Positions 19,974 to 32,000 are shown, counted from the first letter of the stretch. The stretch: DNA of 64,000 nucleotides from Allacma fusca (GCA_947179485.1 OX359246.1:8928001-8992000), one strand, 5' to 3'. Notes: generated by a model not told the origin, from the sequence alone. Translations and numbers: made by a program.

Positions 19974-22533
19974 AGATCCAAATACCGATGATAAATAACT
20001 TTAATAAAATTATTATTTCCAAATAAATTTTCCAATAAACAATAAATTGTAATAAATATGAGTATAAGAATAATAATAATAAATATGACTATTTACATAT
20101 ATAGTCATATTTGGTTTTAATTCTAGCAAACAATAATTTGGTACATGTAACAATTTGAAAATAATTTAAAATTGATTAGTTGAGTCTGAAGACTAAAATT
20201 TCGAGTAGGCCTTTCCAGGAGGGACCTATTGACAAATAACACTCAAATAATACAATCGAAGGTTCAAGTTTTAGTTTAGTACAGTTAACAGTTAACTTGC
20301 ATCAGATACAAGGCTAACTTCAAATTAGTTTATTGTTCAGCATAAACAGATAATCTGGATTAATTACGTTGTAAACCACTTTTGACTGTGCTCGTTGATG
20401 CTTAATTCATTCAAAGGTATAACACATGTAAAGAGGACCGTGGGTGCATTTTCCAGAACAACATTGCCCGGGGGCGTAACAGGGTCCACCGGGTGGATAA
20501 CAAGGCTGCAGATAAATGGAAATAAAAGAATAGTTAGATTTATTAACTTGATAGAATTGGTTGGTAAAATCAATTCTAACTCGGTAAGTTTTAAAACAAA
20601 TTGTAGTATGCATCTTTTCCACATGTGCTCAGAACAACAGATCAAACATACCGTAAGCAACCTAAAGAGTCAAGTCATATTAATTGTAAATTCCACAGAA
20701 CATAATATTTTAAACCGCGTACCGTAAATTTAAGCGTCTGATTATTATATACAAAATATACATATATATCTATTATATACAAATATTATTAATATTTATA
20801 AATAAAAATATATCTATTCACAGAAACCCCGTGGCTAAAACGACAAATATCAATATGCCAATAATCTCAAGTGAAAAATGTAGAATATTCTGATTTGAAA
20901 GTTCAAAGCAAACTTGTCAGCTGCTTGATGGCCTGGATTATGACTGTTGAAACGTATTTTAAGTGAGAACAAATAATTTGTGAAATGTTAATGCGTATGT
21001 GATTGGAACGGAATAATACGTGATAAAAATTATAATGGTAAAAAAGCGATTGTCTTCCCGTAGTTCTTCTAGGTAATATCCAACGCGGCAGTCGTGCTCC
21101 AAACCACAGAAGTCAATTAAATTGGCGAGATGTACAGTTTAAATTCCTTTGAACAATGAATCGAAATGTGTCCCTCAAACCCTCAATGATATTTGACATT
21201 TTCTTAAAAACGAACAATAGTTACAATAGCAATTGTGCGCCAAATTATTTCTGAAAAACTTTGTATTTTCCACTGGTTTTTCATTTAATGAATTTTACGA
21301 TTGTGGAACTATAAGTTTGGAGGCATACAATAGGAAGTACAATAATTAAGATCGTAAATTTTATCATTGCAATAGCGATACCAAAGACGATGCTTGTCAG
21401 TTGTACAAGTGGTAAGACTGACCAGAGCAGTGATTTAGAATAGACTATGAGAGTATTAATATTAAGAGGCTGAAATTCCTAGCTTGATCTGACAAGGGGA
21501 TGTTCCTGCATTCCTATTATCCCATTGATTGCAGGGTTCATCCCATGCCGTTTATGTGGTTTAGGAACCAGTTGGCTACAAAATGTTCCATGCATATAGC
21601 TCATAGGGTAGATGTTGGAAAAATCCATCATAATAATTTATACAAAGCAGCAATATTTGCTTCGGGCATGAAATTTATGAAACTTGAGTTGAAACTGTTC
21701 CACCTATGTTCATTCTTTTAACAGAACAAAACAAAATAAAACAAACCAATTACAGCAATACTTTTTGAATACTTATATATAAACTGCATATATAAATATT
21801 TCGATAAAAACCCGCTACGGAACGAATTACTATATCCCAGATTGAAGCATTTGCAAAGGGGCAGTGCAGAAGTAGATAGTATTATTAGTTGTTGTAAGTT
21901 TTATTCTAACATTACTATACAATGGCCATTATTTAATACCTATTTTCGTTCTTTATAGTGATAAAAAGTTAACCTTCGGAGTTTCTTCTTGTACTCTTTT
22001 GTTAAATCCCAACGTAAATGGATATCTTAATTGTATGACAATGGTTTGGCTGTTAAAAATCATCTGTGATCAGCACTACGTGCTAAATCACCAGGGGGTG
22101 AAGCGCCGGCTGAATATGGCAACAAGGGTTTTTAACAGTAATGTGGTGTGTACAAGGAAACGTGTATTTAAATTCCCCCGTACTGGTCACAGTTGTATAT
22201 ACTTACAATTACCAAAGATGTTAACTTTAAAAAAGGGCTGTTCCAGAAGTACATAAATATAAAACAAGAATGTAGTATATTTGGTTACCATGCAAGCCAG
22301 CGTGAAGCTTTCTTTGCAACCACAACCCACTCAAAGTAACCTAACAGTATCCCATTTGTATGCGCGATGCGCGATGATAGAATCACTGTATTCGGAATCT
22401 TGTAGGCTATAAAACGTTGGAATATGTTCAATTTAAAATTGTGAAACAAGCGTAGATGGTCTGCACATACAAGTCCAGCCTTAGACGGCTAGCCTTCAAT
22501 GAAGCCTTCATTGAAGGCGGAAGATCAATTTTC
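19974..22533. repeat. Segmental duplication, copy B (contains a knottin gene)
   Basis: Direct partner of 6608-9912. It lacks the TA MITE (empty site at 21828-21829) and lacks 436 bp between CCTAT pentamers (junction near 21940). The two copies lie about 13.4 kb apart in the same orientation and bracket the GPCR. Confidence 0.85.
20407..21367 (-). CDS. Secreted knottin-like (ICK) peptide, copy B, 2 exons inferred
   Basis: The minus-strand structure mirrors copy A. Exon 1 (21367-21299, phase 0) encodes the signal peptide with one change (Phe to Leu at residue 11). The last exon (20505-20407) follows the acceptor TTTATCTGCAG and encodes 32 residues with C-X6-C-X5-CC-X3-C-X7-C, ending ...CYTFE and a stop one residue earlier than copy A. 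Between the copies, cysteines and the conserved THGPLYMCYT end are unchanged. Three loop residues differ, each by two nucleotide changes, plus one synonymous change. Preserved framework with changing loops fits a diversifying secreted peptide, either antimicrobial or venom-like. The role is not determinable from sequence alone. Confidence 0.72.
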
Positions 22534-22987
22534 CGAGTTGGGAAGGGAAGGCAAGTTAGCTGAATCAATTGGGGAAGGCTTAATAAAAGTCTCCTAATAT
22601 TAACAGAAAACGGTAAGCGAAGGACGGTAAAGAAGCCCTCAGCTAATTAAAGGGCTTCGCGCGTACAATTAACGACAATAGGTCACAAATAAATCAATGA
22701 AGGTTGCCACTTAAAACACTGCAAATGCATGATGTACATACATAGTTACATGTACAATAAGAAACCGTAACCGCTTATTAAAATACTGATGGAATTTATG
22801 CTATGGTGTTTTGTGGTATGAGCGCTGAATGGGAAGGAAGGCTGATTTTTTTAAGGCAGGAGGCATTAAATTAATAAGCGACTTATATGTACATATCCTT
22901 TATACTAATATTACTAAATCAAAGAAGGCTGTCGTCAAAATTGAAATCCCGCCGTCCCATTACATGAGACACTCGGGCATCAATGAG
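22534..22987. other. GAAGG-word-rich stretch, no gene
   Basis: Scattered GAAGGCT/GGGAAGG words from 22490 to 22860 resemble the termini of the element at 4497-6006. A decayed relative is plausible, but I could not define TIRs or a target duplication. Confidence 0.35.
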
Positions 22988-22995
22988 CTGTGCTG

Positions 22996-24192
22996 CAGGG
23001 TTCTACAGTCTTGGACTCAGGGGAAAGACTGAGTGGGTAGATCATAGGACTGACTGAAGACTGCGACTGACTGGGACTGATACAGAGTCCTATTTTTTAA
23101 GACTGAGACTGACTGAGACTGACTGAGACTGACTGAGACTGATGAATTTCATAGCCAAAACTGACTGGGACTGATATGAGCACTGCTAATGAGCTCAAGC
23201 TTGTGCAAGAGTGCAAGTACTGAACTGAGCTTTAAAAATCGCATGGACAAATCAAAGTGGCAGGGTATTTCCGATACGTTTCATTAAATTAATTTTTATC
23301 ATTGGTCTCTTCTTTCCAGCTATACTATGGCTTCCATCTGCCGTTATTGTTTAACAAAGATATTGTGTTAGTTGGCCCGCACCCGCACCACATTGTACAA
23401 ATCACTTGAGTAATTGAGTTCCCACGTTCTGGTGCATTATTCATAATAAATAATGATAAATCACAATTAGAGGGGCAACGTTAAAATTATAACTCTATAA
23501 GTGCAGTATCAGTGTATGTAATGAACTGATGTGACCGACTTTTAATAAGGCCAAAATTTGATTACATATTCAAAAATGAAATATTAATTCAAACTTTTTC
23601 CGATATGTGAAACTGAATTATATCCTTCTGATGTAATCATGCTTCGCAGACCATTTTGCTCCTCAAGAATTCAACTTACAATTAGTTGTCGTATATTGTA
23701 AATGTTTACTGGAAATCTGTTTGAATTTGCTACAAAGAGAGCCAAATTATTTTTTTGAAGGTTTAATATATAAGTAATTCTATCATTTCATTTTTCCAAA
23801 TAACCACCATCACTTGTCCCTTTCATGACCTCTATATTGAATTCTTGTACCGAACGGTTATTGTTCCAAATTACTAAACCTACACCAATTTAACTGCAAA
23901 GGATAGGTTGGAAAATTATAAACTAATTTCAATTAGTGGGGATTTTCTTTCTGGGTGTATAGGAACACAGTTGTCGCACGTGTTTTCAACGTTATGCAAG
24001 CTCTGGCAGTCTTAAATACATTAATATACATTTGTGGACTGACTGAGACTTTGGGCAAGGACTTTTAGCAGGACTGAGACTGATAGGGACTGATAGATCT
24101 GGGATACAAAACTGACTGGGACTGATTGGCAGAATGAGACGTGGGACTGATGGAGGACTCGGACTGATCAAACCAAAGACTGTAGAACCCTG
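22996..24192. mobile_element. hAT-like word-array element 6 (GACTGA type)
   Basis: The TIRs are CAGGGTTCTACAGTCTTGG and, inverted at the right end, CAGGGTTCTACAGTCTTTGG. The flanking octamer CTGTGCTG is perfect (22988-22995 and 24193-24200). The word array (GACTGAGACTGACTGAGACT) occupies 23010-23185 and 24035-24180. The core is AT-rich and non-coding. The TIR matches the canonical hAT style CAGGGTTC. Confidence 0.92.
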
Positions 24193-24226
24193 CTGTGCTG
24201 AAGAGCGAGAGTAGTAGACATTCCAT

Positions 24227-25140
24227 TAAAGGTGTGGCCCGCGGGTAAACATTCGGGTCGGGCCTCGGCCCGACCCGCCCGTGCGGGTTATGAGCGGGTT
24301 CGGGTTTAATGCTTCGTCATGTTGCAAGTTGCGGATCGGCTGGGTCATTATCGTATTTCAATGGGGCGGGTCGGGTTATACTTTATGCATATGGTGTGGA
24401 TTGCGGGCGGGATCGGGCTGGATTTATATATACGTTGGGCCCGCAAGCAGCCCGCAAAACGTTTAAATTTCAATCAACGACGTTTTAGGATTTTTCCAGG
24501 AGAATTATATGATTTGCGTCCGTTTGTGATTGCTCACGTTTCTGCCTTTGTAAGTGTTGGTTGTTACTATTCCTGTTTCATCGTGTTTTTCGCTTATCAT
24601 TGTGTGACTGTGACTTGTAACGTTTTTAAGTTGCTGCTCTGAACTCAATAGCATGTAAAACTTCTTAGCAATCTTAGCGCAGTATTCTTACAATTAGTTC
24701 AAGTTTCCTGCGCAGTGATTTTCAAACACAAAATGACATTAATTGAATATCAAACCAGCTACATATATTAAAACATTTGAAAAACTTATAAAAACAATAT
24801 TTATTCTCCGGTTTCTACGGTTTACACTTCTGGTTTAGACATTGTGATAGAGGATGATTTAAAATTCAGAAGAAGACCGACCGAGAAGCGAATCTCACAG
24901 CGTTTTAATAAGTTATAATTGAGTAATAATTGCGGGCCCCCGCGGGGGCCCGCAAGCTGGGTCGGGCCGTGACAACTGCAACCCCACGGGTTGCGGTCTG
25001 GCGCGGGGCTAAAAAAATACTGTCGGGTCGGGTCGGACCGACGTTTCAGAGGTTGACTTTCGGGTCGGGCGGGTTCGGGTTACGTATTTGTGGGTAAGAC
25101 TCGGGTTGGGTTGGGAAATGGCCTGCGGGCCACACCTTTA
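24227..25140. mobile_element. hAT-like word-array element 7 (CGGGTCGGGC type)
   Basis: The left TIR is TAAAGGTGTGGCCCGCGGG and the right inverse is TAAAGGTGTGGCCCGCAGG. The flanking octamer CATTCCAT is perfect (24219-24226 and 25141-25148). GC-rich arrays of CGGGTCGGGC/GCCCGCAA lie at both ends (24235-24470 and 24930-25130) around an AT-rich core. It starts only 26 bp after the duplication of element 6. Confidence 0.92.
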
Positions 25141-25278
25141 CATTCCATTACCTTCCGCATTTACGCTTTTGCTTATATGCAGTGCAGTCAGTTCAGCCAT
25201 AGAGCAACCTATATGTAATGCAATGGGAGAGAACGCTTCAGCTATAGCTGTATACACACAGTTCCGCGTGCTCTCATC

Positions 25279-25695
25279 TAGTGTTGTCCAGTCTTGAGTG
25301 AGAGTTTGAGACTGAGTGGCAAAACGAAAAGACTGACTCTTAAAAGACTGATACTGACTTTAAAATAAGGCGTTTTTTGTGACTGAGACTGAGTGAAACT
25401 GTTACATTTTGTAAAAAGACTGACTGAGACTGATAAAAAGACTCATGTATACAACGCGCGTATACAATATTAAGCAACTTTAAATTTTCGCGCCATTATT
25501 AAAGCCCAAGGATGGAAATTAGCGCCATTTTGTATCCTTGGGGACTGAGTGGGAGTTTGAACCAAGACTTTCCTTGGGACTGAGACTGAGTTGGACTGAT
25601 ATGCTTAGCATAAAGACTGACTGTAAGCAATACTGACTGTAAGTAAAAGACTTTAAAAAACTGAGACTGATAAACTTGAAGACTGGACAGCACTA
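25279..25695. mobile_element. hAT-like word-array element 8 (GACTGA type, short)
   Basis: The left TIR is TAGTGTTGTCCAGTCTTGAG and the right inverse is TAGTGCTGTCCAGTCTTCAAG. The flanking octamer CTCTCATC is perfect (25271-25278 and 25696-25703). It uses the same GACTGAGACTGA word as element 6 and its TIR shares CAGTCTT, so the two are probably related families. Only 417 bp, non-autonomous. Confidence 0.9.
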
Positions 25696-25703
25696 CTCTC
25701 ATC

Positions 25704-26619
25704 GCCTCATCTCATGATCTCATGCTCTCCCATCCCATTGCATTTCACAGCATGCTCTATATGTAACGTGTGTATGGGAGAGGACGTGGAGCGTCAGGCG
25801 TCACAGCTCATTATCTGTAGCGCGCTCTCCCATATAAGTATACACACGTTGCATATATAGCATGCTGTGTAATGCAGGATCCACCAGTTCCTACTTTTTT
25901 CAGTCCAAGTCAAAATCAGTCCTAAGTTTCTGATCAGGCAGTCAGTCCATAAGTCTGTTTGCCGTTTCCTATGAGTCCCAGTCAGTCAGTCATTATCAGA
26001 GTCATTGGAATACGTCACAGTCGCAGAGGGCATCGTAAAAGTTTCAAAAATGCCTATTTTTTGTGATTTCATTGTGCAGTGCAGAAGAGTGACAAGAGTA
26101 CACATTCTGTTACCATCCGCCTTTGCGGATGGCTATTACATTTCTTTTGTTTACTTGGACAGGCTTAAGTTATAGTCACGCTAACGCTATGGTAACCAAG
26201 TGTTACTACAACTTAATTCTGGCCAATGTCTAAGACAAAAGAAGGTAATTCCAATTTTTTCGAATTATTTTTTTAAAAATTTATTATTAAAAAAGATTGA
26301 ATTGTTGGTCTTCCTCCTAAATGCACTATTGCTGGTTTGCCGATGGGAATACCAAGTACCACAAGAGTTAACTAACGGGCTTATTTGCGGTATGTATGTA
26401 CCATTGCCGAAGCCGTTTTTTCTCGGCACTCTTTTCTTCAGCACTCTTTTTTCCCCGAACAACTTCGAAGGGAAATATTAAAGTTGTTATTAACGCCGAA
26501 GACAGCCAAGGGAAATTGCTAGGTGAAGGAAATGACACTAACATACGTAACTAAATGTTTACCAAAAAAATTTTAATTTGTTAAAAGTTGCTAACACCAT
26601 GAATAACTTCATCAATCGT
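25704..26619. other. No gene; CAGTC-word fragment and a hairpin
   Basis: From about 25895 to 26010 a CAGTCAGTC array looks like a detached end of an element 6/8 relative, without clear TIR. A hairpin CCATCCGCctttGCGGATGG at 26114-26133 resembles the Helitron-type hairpin at 26624-26643 but lacks the CTAG end. The rest is unassigned. Confidence 0.35.
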
Positions 26620-26655
26620 GTTACCATCCGCATTTGCGGATGGCTTTACTGCTAG
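26620..26655 (+). repeat. Helitron-like 3' terminus
   Basis: A perfect 9-bp hairpin (CCATCCGCA/TGCGGATGG) is followed after a short spacer by CTAG and then T, the canonical Helitron 3' end. The matching 5' end was not found; a related hairpin lies 510 bp upstream. Confidence 0.5.
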
Positions 26656-26659
26656 TATA

Positions 26660-26954
26660 TCCTTATTATTAAAGAGTTCTTTCTGTCCGTGTATTTAAAG
26701 TTTCGCGGGTTCATAACTCAATGGCATGATACAATGCCCAAAAGCTGGCATGCCAAGCACTCCTTTTTATTAAGGGGGACTACCTGTCCGTTTATTTAAA
26801 GCGTTGCTCTTAATATAAACGCGCACGATTTAGGCATACAACAAGTCTTTATGACAGGGCTTGATTCGTAAGCCGTTTGTATTTTAATTTCTGCAATTAT
26901 TACACTATCACCTCTTCAAGTAATTGTCCCTGTGAAGCACAGGGCTTTTACTAG
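26660..26954 (+). mobile_element. Short non-autonomous Helitron
   Basis: It begins with TC after an A (TCCTTATTATTAAAGAG, then a CTGTCCG motif common at Helitron 5' ends). It ends with the hairpin CCCTGTG-aag-CACAGGG (26928-26944), a 6-nt spacer and CTAG, followed by T. No TIR and no target duplication, as expected. Length 295 bp. Immediately upstream is another Helitron-like 3' end, so insertion was end to end. Confidence 0.72.
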
Positions 26955-28152
26955 TTATAATTTAAAGGCTTAATTTAAAAGAAGGATGAAGGAATGCGTT
27001 TTTTCAAAAAAAAATGCCTTCGAAGGTTTGAAGCAGAGCTTCTGTTGGGGACAAATTTCTTGTCCCGTCCCCGTCCCGTCCCGATATTTTTTCAAAACCT
27101 TTGTCCCCAGTCCCGTCCCGAAAGTCAGGACATGGGGACAAAAGCCATGTCCCCGTCCCGTCCCCAAAAACTTCAAAAAGCGTTGTCCCCTGTCCCGTCC
27201 CGAAAGTCAGGACATGGGGACAAAAGCCATGTCCCCGTCACGTCCCCAAAAGTTTTAAAAAACGTTGTCCCCGGTCCGGGGCATGTGAACATAATTCTTG
27301 TTCCGTCCCAAAAATTACTAAAAACAGTTGTAGACATTCTCTTACCAAAAATCGGAACATGAGGAAAACTTCATTCAAAAAATATTTGTTCAAAAACATA
27401 AAAAACACTTTTTTGTCCCCGTCCCGTCCCGATTATAATGGGGACAATTTTTTTTGTCCCCGTCCCGTCCCGAATACGACATGGGGACAATTATTTTGTC
27501 CCCGGGGACGTCCCGCCTCGGTCCGTCCAGTGTCCCGACGGTACGTCCCTGTCCCCGGCAGAAGGAAAGACATTTCGTTTAGACATCTCTGAGCGTCTGC
27601 ATATAAGCCCTAAATGTGCAACTTGTCATTGTTACATCTCCTACATTACCAACCACACATTTATTGACCATTTAAAAATTCAACTAATCACGACAAATGC
27701 ACATGTGAAAACATGTTAAACTTCCCACTTCGCGACCCCCGCTACCGAGTATTTCTCGAAAGCATTTCCGAATTTGTATATACTGAAGTTCCTAAAATAC
27801 ACAATAAATGTCTGAGTCTGAAAACAAAAAGGTATGCGTATTTTCATAACGCTAGAGTTATTCTAGTAGGCAGGTAAGATTTCCAATAAATATTAATGTT
27901 AGTTGAACTTCAGCTAATTGTAAGAACAGTATCTGTCTTACAATTAATATCATATAATTATATTAAACTGGTTGTTATAGGTATTAGATGCAAGAGATTC
28001 TTAATAGTTCAAACTTCTGAAATATTTTTTCAAATACCACATCATACATGGCAAAATAGTCACGTCAGAAATTCCTGAAGCTGGATTTTTCCAACATTGC
28101 CCTTTATTTTTAAGTTTCAACAGGAAAGGATTTGTAGATCCCTGAAAAGACC
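26955..28152. other. CCCGTCCCG-word-rich block, no gene
   Basis: From 27045 to 27560 the sequence is an imperfect array of CCCGTCCCCGTCCC with interspersed GGGGACA. It strongly resembles the terminal arrays of the hAT-like elements. GGGGACA-containing ends near 27035 and 27560 look like a TIR, but I could not define a target duplication. Overlapping reading frames here are repeat artefacts. The rest (27600-28150) is unassigned. Confidence 0.45.
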
Positions 28153-28519
28153 ATATCGTCGCTGAAGAGGCAAAATGAACTAAGTACAATTTCGACTAGA
28201 AGCAAAATGGTCTAAATGCCTTTTTCCTTAAAGGCAAAACGGAATAGTTGCTAGCTTTCCTGAAAGCAAAATGAACTACATGCACTTTTCACTAAAAGCA
28301 AAATGGTCTACATGCGTGTATACTTTCATAATGGCAATTCTGCTTTAAAACGAAATTGTATGTAGACCATTTTGCTTTTAGACGAAATTGTAAGTAGACC
28401 ATATTGCTTTTAAAACTTGATGCATCTATTCCATTTTGCATTTAGTAAAACTGCATGTAGACCATTTTGATTTTAATTGAAAATGCATGTATTCCATTTT
28501 GCCTCTTCAGCGACGATAT
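28153..28519. mobile_element. Fold-back/MITE-like element with internal inverted words
   Basis: A perfect 25-bp terminal inverted repeat occupies 28153-28177 and 28495-28519 (core TCGTCGCTGAAGAGGCAAAA). Inside, the word AGCAAAATGGTCTACATGC recurs, forward in the left half and inverted in the right half, so the whole 367 bp could fold on itself. No coding sequence. The LTR retrotransposon array inserted at its right edge. Its own target duplication is not evident. Confidence 0.8.
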
Positions 28520-28523
28520 ATAT

Positions 28524-28891
28524 TGTGTGAATATTGCGTATATCGTACCGTTACTCTCCACCCGTCTCAACACCTGCTCATTCCTGTCCTAACCTGAATG
28601 AACCTGTTCATTCCTGTCTGAACCTGCATGGACTGGAATCATCCTGTTCCAACCTGAACCTTCTGCAGCCGTTACCTTTGCTAGGCTGAGACACACTCTC
28701 TTGCCTGTATATAAAGGATTCCTTCCTCATGCTACCTCAGTAGCGTCTCACTCACTATCTCTACTCTTACTCTCTCTCTCTCCGTTACTTCTTCCCATTC
28801 GGCTTTCTGAATAAACTCAATTCTTTACTATCCAAAGAATCGTTAATCCTATCATTCATTCACCGCACTACATCTCATTAGGATTAATACA
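28524..28891 (+). repeat. LTR 1
   Basis: 368 bp starting TGTGTGAATATTGCG and ending TAATACA. It contains repeated AACCTG(A/T) blocks at 28570-28650, a TATA box, a CT-rich stretch and an AATAAA signal (28810-28815). Confidence 0.95.
28708..28716 (+). promoter_or_regulatory. LTR TATA box
   Basis: TATATAAAG, repeated at the same offset in LTR 2 and LTR 3. It is also conserved in the diverged antisense LTR at 826-1171, which supports promoter function. Confidence 0.75.
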
Positions 28892-28909
28892 TGGTGTCAG
28901 AAGTAGTCG
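28892..28909 (+). promoter_or_regulatory. Primer-binding site
   Basis: TGGTGTCAGAAGTAGTCG directly follows the LTR. The first 13 bases fit, from memory, the complement of an animal tRNA-Leu 3' end, so tRNA-Leu is the likely primer. The same site follows LTR 2 at 33471. Confidence 0.7.
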
Positions 28910-29027
28910 AAACTCACAGCCATAATTTACATAAAAAGTTTACCCTTTACGGTATACACACACATACTACTCAATGCCACATACACTCCGTGGCCACAAA
29001 ACTCCAGTATCTCTTCTCACCTTCGTC

Positions 29028-32000
29028 ATGGCTACTCCCGCCGCACCTCCAACGGACGCACTCAGACCTCCAGAGGCATTCTCCTATGACACCCCATCTC
29101 AATGGACTACCTGGATTCGTCGCTTCCAAGGGTTTGTGACACTTTCCAAGCAAACGGACGATGCATGGAAAATCAGTTCACTACTATATTACATGGGCGG
29201 AACCGCATACGAAATCTTTGGCTCATTCCAACTCAGCAAGACGGATGCCAAGGATTACGACAAAGTATGTGAAGCCTTCCGAGCCCATTTCATTGGAAAA
29301 CTGAACGTCGTTTTTGAACGCTTCATGTTCAATTCCCGAGTACAGCACGCAGATGAGAATGTGGATCAATTCATCACGGACCTGCACAAGTTGGCAAAAA
29401 CTTGTAACTTCCAATCTCTACACGATGAGTTAATTCGCGACCGTATAGTGATCGGCATTTTGGACAAAACCGTATCTCTACAGCTTCAAACAAAGGACAA
29501 ATTAACTCTAGAAGAGGCGGTGGCTCACGTGAAGACTCATGAGAAATTCAAGAAGCAACAACCCACCATTTCCGGAGGAAATACAGACGTGGACCGAGTT
29601 TTTGGCAAGAAAAACTCCCAGGCTAAAGGTAAATTCAACAATAAAACATGGAAATGTTTTAATTGTGGAGAGACGAAGCAACACTCTAAAGAGGAATGCA
29701 GGGCCAAGGGAGCCAAGTGCAGAAATTGCGGCAAAATAGGACATTTCGCCAAAGTTTGCAAGTCAGCCAAGGACCCAGCAAAGCCGAAGATTAAATCAAA
29801 AATACAAGAAGTCACCGAAAACAGTGACACAGATTCCGTATTCATGGGAGAAGTCAACAGGACTACCGGGCGGTCAGATACAACCCCCAATCTGATTGAA
29901 GAGCATCCCAAGAGCCATTGGTCAACAGAAATCCTGGTGGGAAATGTCCCCATCATCTTCAAGTTAGACACAGGCGCGGATGTGACAATCATCCCAGAAC
30001 ATATTTTTGAACAAAATTTACCAAAAGCAGTCAGTCATTTACGACCGGACCACAGGAAATTCAGTGCCGCGAATGGCACCAACTTAGCAGTTACCGGCAG
30101 ATTCAAGGCCAATTTACTGTATAAAGACAGAGCAACCCAGGCAGACGTTTACGTGGCCTCAGGACTCAAACAGCCGCTACTAGGGCGCAACGAGTGCCTA
30201 GCTTTACAGCTAATCAAACTTACAGTTAACTCAATTGACATGGTCGGAGCGTACACTACAGTACAACCCCATACCGAGTTCCCAAAACTATTCAAAGGAT
30301 TAGGCACTATGGAACAACCCTACACAATCAGGCTCAAGGACGGAGCCCAGCCATATGCCATAGCACAACCTAGGAAGGTTGCCATTCCCCTCTTACCTAA
30401 ACTCAAAGAAGAGTTAAATAAACTGGAAAACCAAGGAGTAATCAAGCCAATTGACGAACCAACGGCTTGGTGTGCCCCTATAGTGGTCGTACAAAAACCT
30501 AACGGAGATATCAGGTTGTGTAAAGACTTTACAAAACTCAACGAGTCTATTTCAAGAGAGTTCCACCCGATGCCGGTGGTAACAGAAACCATAGCGAAGA
30601 TACACGGTGCCGTAATCTTCTCAAAAGGCGACAACCGCCAAGGATTCCATCAAATCAAATTATCGGAAGAAAGTCAAAAGCTAACAACCTTCATTACACC
30701 ATTTGGACGATACTGTTGCTTACGATTGCCATTTGGAATCAGCTCCGCCCCTGAACACTACCAGAAGCGTATGTCAGAGGCCCTGACAGGACTTCCCGTA
30801 ATACACCACACTGACGATTGGCTCGTGTGGGGAAGAAATCAAGAGGAACACGACAAGAACTTAAGACTAGTTCTCACCCGCCTTCAAGAAAAGGGAATCA
30901 CACTCAACCCTGAGAAGTGCGAGTTCGGAGTAAAGGAAGTTAAGTTTCTTGGACACATCATTTCCGCTAAAGGAATCAGTATCGACCCAAAACGGCTAAG
31001 AGCCATTACTCAATTACCTACACCTAAAGACACTTCTGACGTTAGAAGTTTCGTAGGCTTTATCATGTACATAGGACAGTTCATCCCAAACTTGTCCACT
31101 ATCATGGAACCACTGTACGCCTTACTCAAAAAGGATGTAGAATTCAAGTGGGGAGACGCAGAACAAAAAGCACACGCCACGTTAGTCAGATTACTAACGT
31201 CCGCACCCGTACTGGCAATCTATAATCCAAACTCCCCCACAATCATTTCTACCGACGCCTCCTCATTTGGGGTAGGAGCAATCCTCAAACAAAAACTGCC
31301 CGACGGTACTTGGAAACTTGTTGCATGTGCCTCACGTACACTATCCTCAGCAGAAAAGAACTATGCACAAATAGAAAAAGAATGCCTTGCCATAATATGG
31401 GCATGTGAAAAATTCCAGACCTTTCTCACTGGCCTACAGTTCCAGGTCGAGACAGACCATAAACCACTTCTTGCAATCTTGAAGACCAAACACTTGGACG
31501 AATTATCTCCCCGTCTGCAACGATTTAGATTGCGACTAATGAGATACGATTTCTCCATATACCACACTCCAGGGAAAAATCTAGTCGGAGCGGATTTCCT
31601 ATCCAGACACCCACTCCTTACCGTGGGTAACCTGGACTTCACAATGGATTGTGATGCAGCAATTTCTTTATTTATTGATTCCTTACCGGCAACTGACGCC
31701 AAACTACAGGAAATCAAAGAGGCCCAACACAAGGACGAGACGTGCAAGCAATTAGCCAAGTACAGCCGTTCGGGATGGCCTCCTCTCAAGGAACTCACTG
31801 AGGAGTTCAAACTATTTCACACTCATAAAGATGAAATCTCAGTACAAGGAGATTTACTGTTAAGAGGCAACCGCCTCATTATTCCCAAGAGTTTACAATC
31901 GGAACTTCTGCAACGTGTCCACGCTGGGCACATGGGAATTTCCAAGGCGCGGGCCAGAGCCCATACTTCCATGTGGTGGCCCGGAATCTCAAGAGACATT

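Noticed and set aside
20395-20727. Plus-strand ORF with a twin at 7058-7459
   Set aside because: It is antisense to the knottin exon. The two copies differ more in this frame, and the cysteine-rich minus frame has the signal peptide, splice site and framework.
25895-26010. CAGTC-rich block considered as another complete word-array element
   Set aside because: No TIR pair and no matching octamers could be found, so only a fragment is supported.
26986-27719. Several overlapping plus-strand ORFs rich in Pro/Ser/Arg
   Set aside because: They come from the CCCGTCCC word array, and all frames are similarly open. No domain or codon signal.
28974-29027. Upstream ATG of gag-pol in the tandem copies
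   Set aside because: It adds 18 residues of leader-like sequence. The downstream ATG has the better context and begins the sequence shared with related gag proteins.
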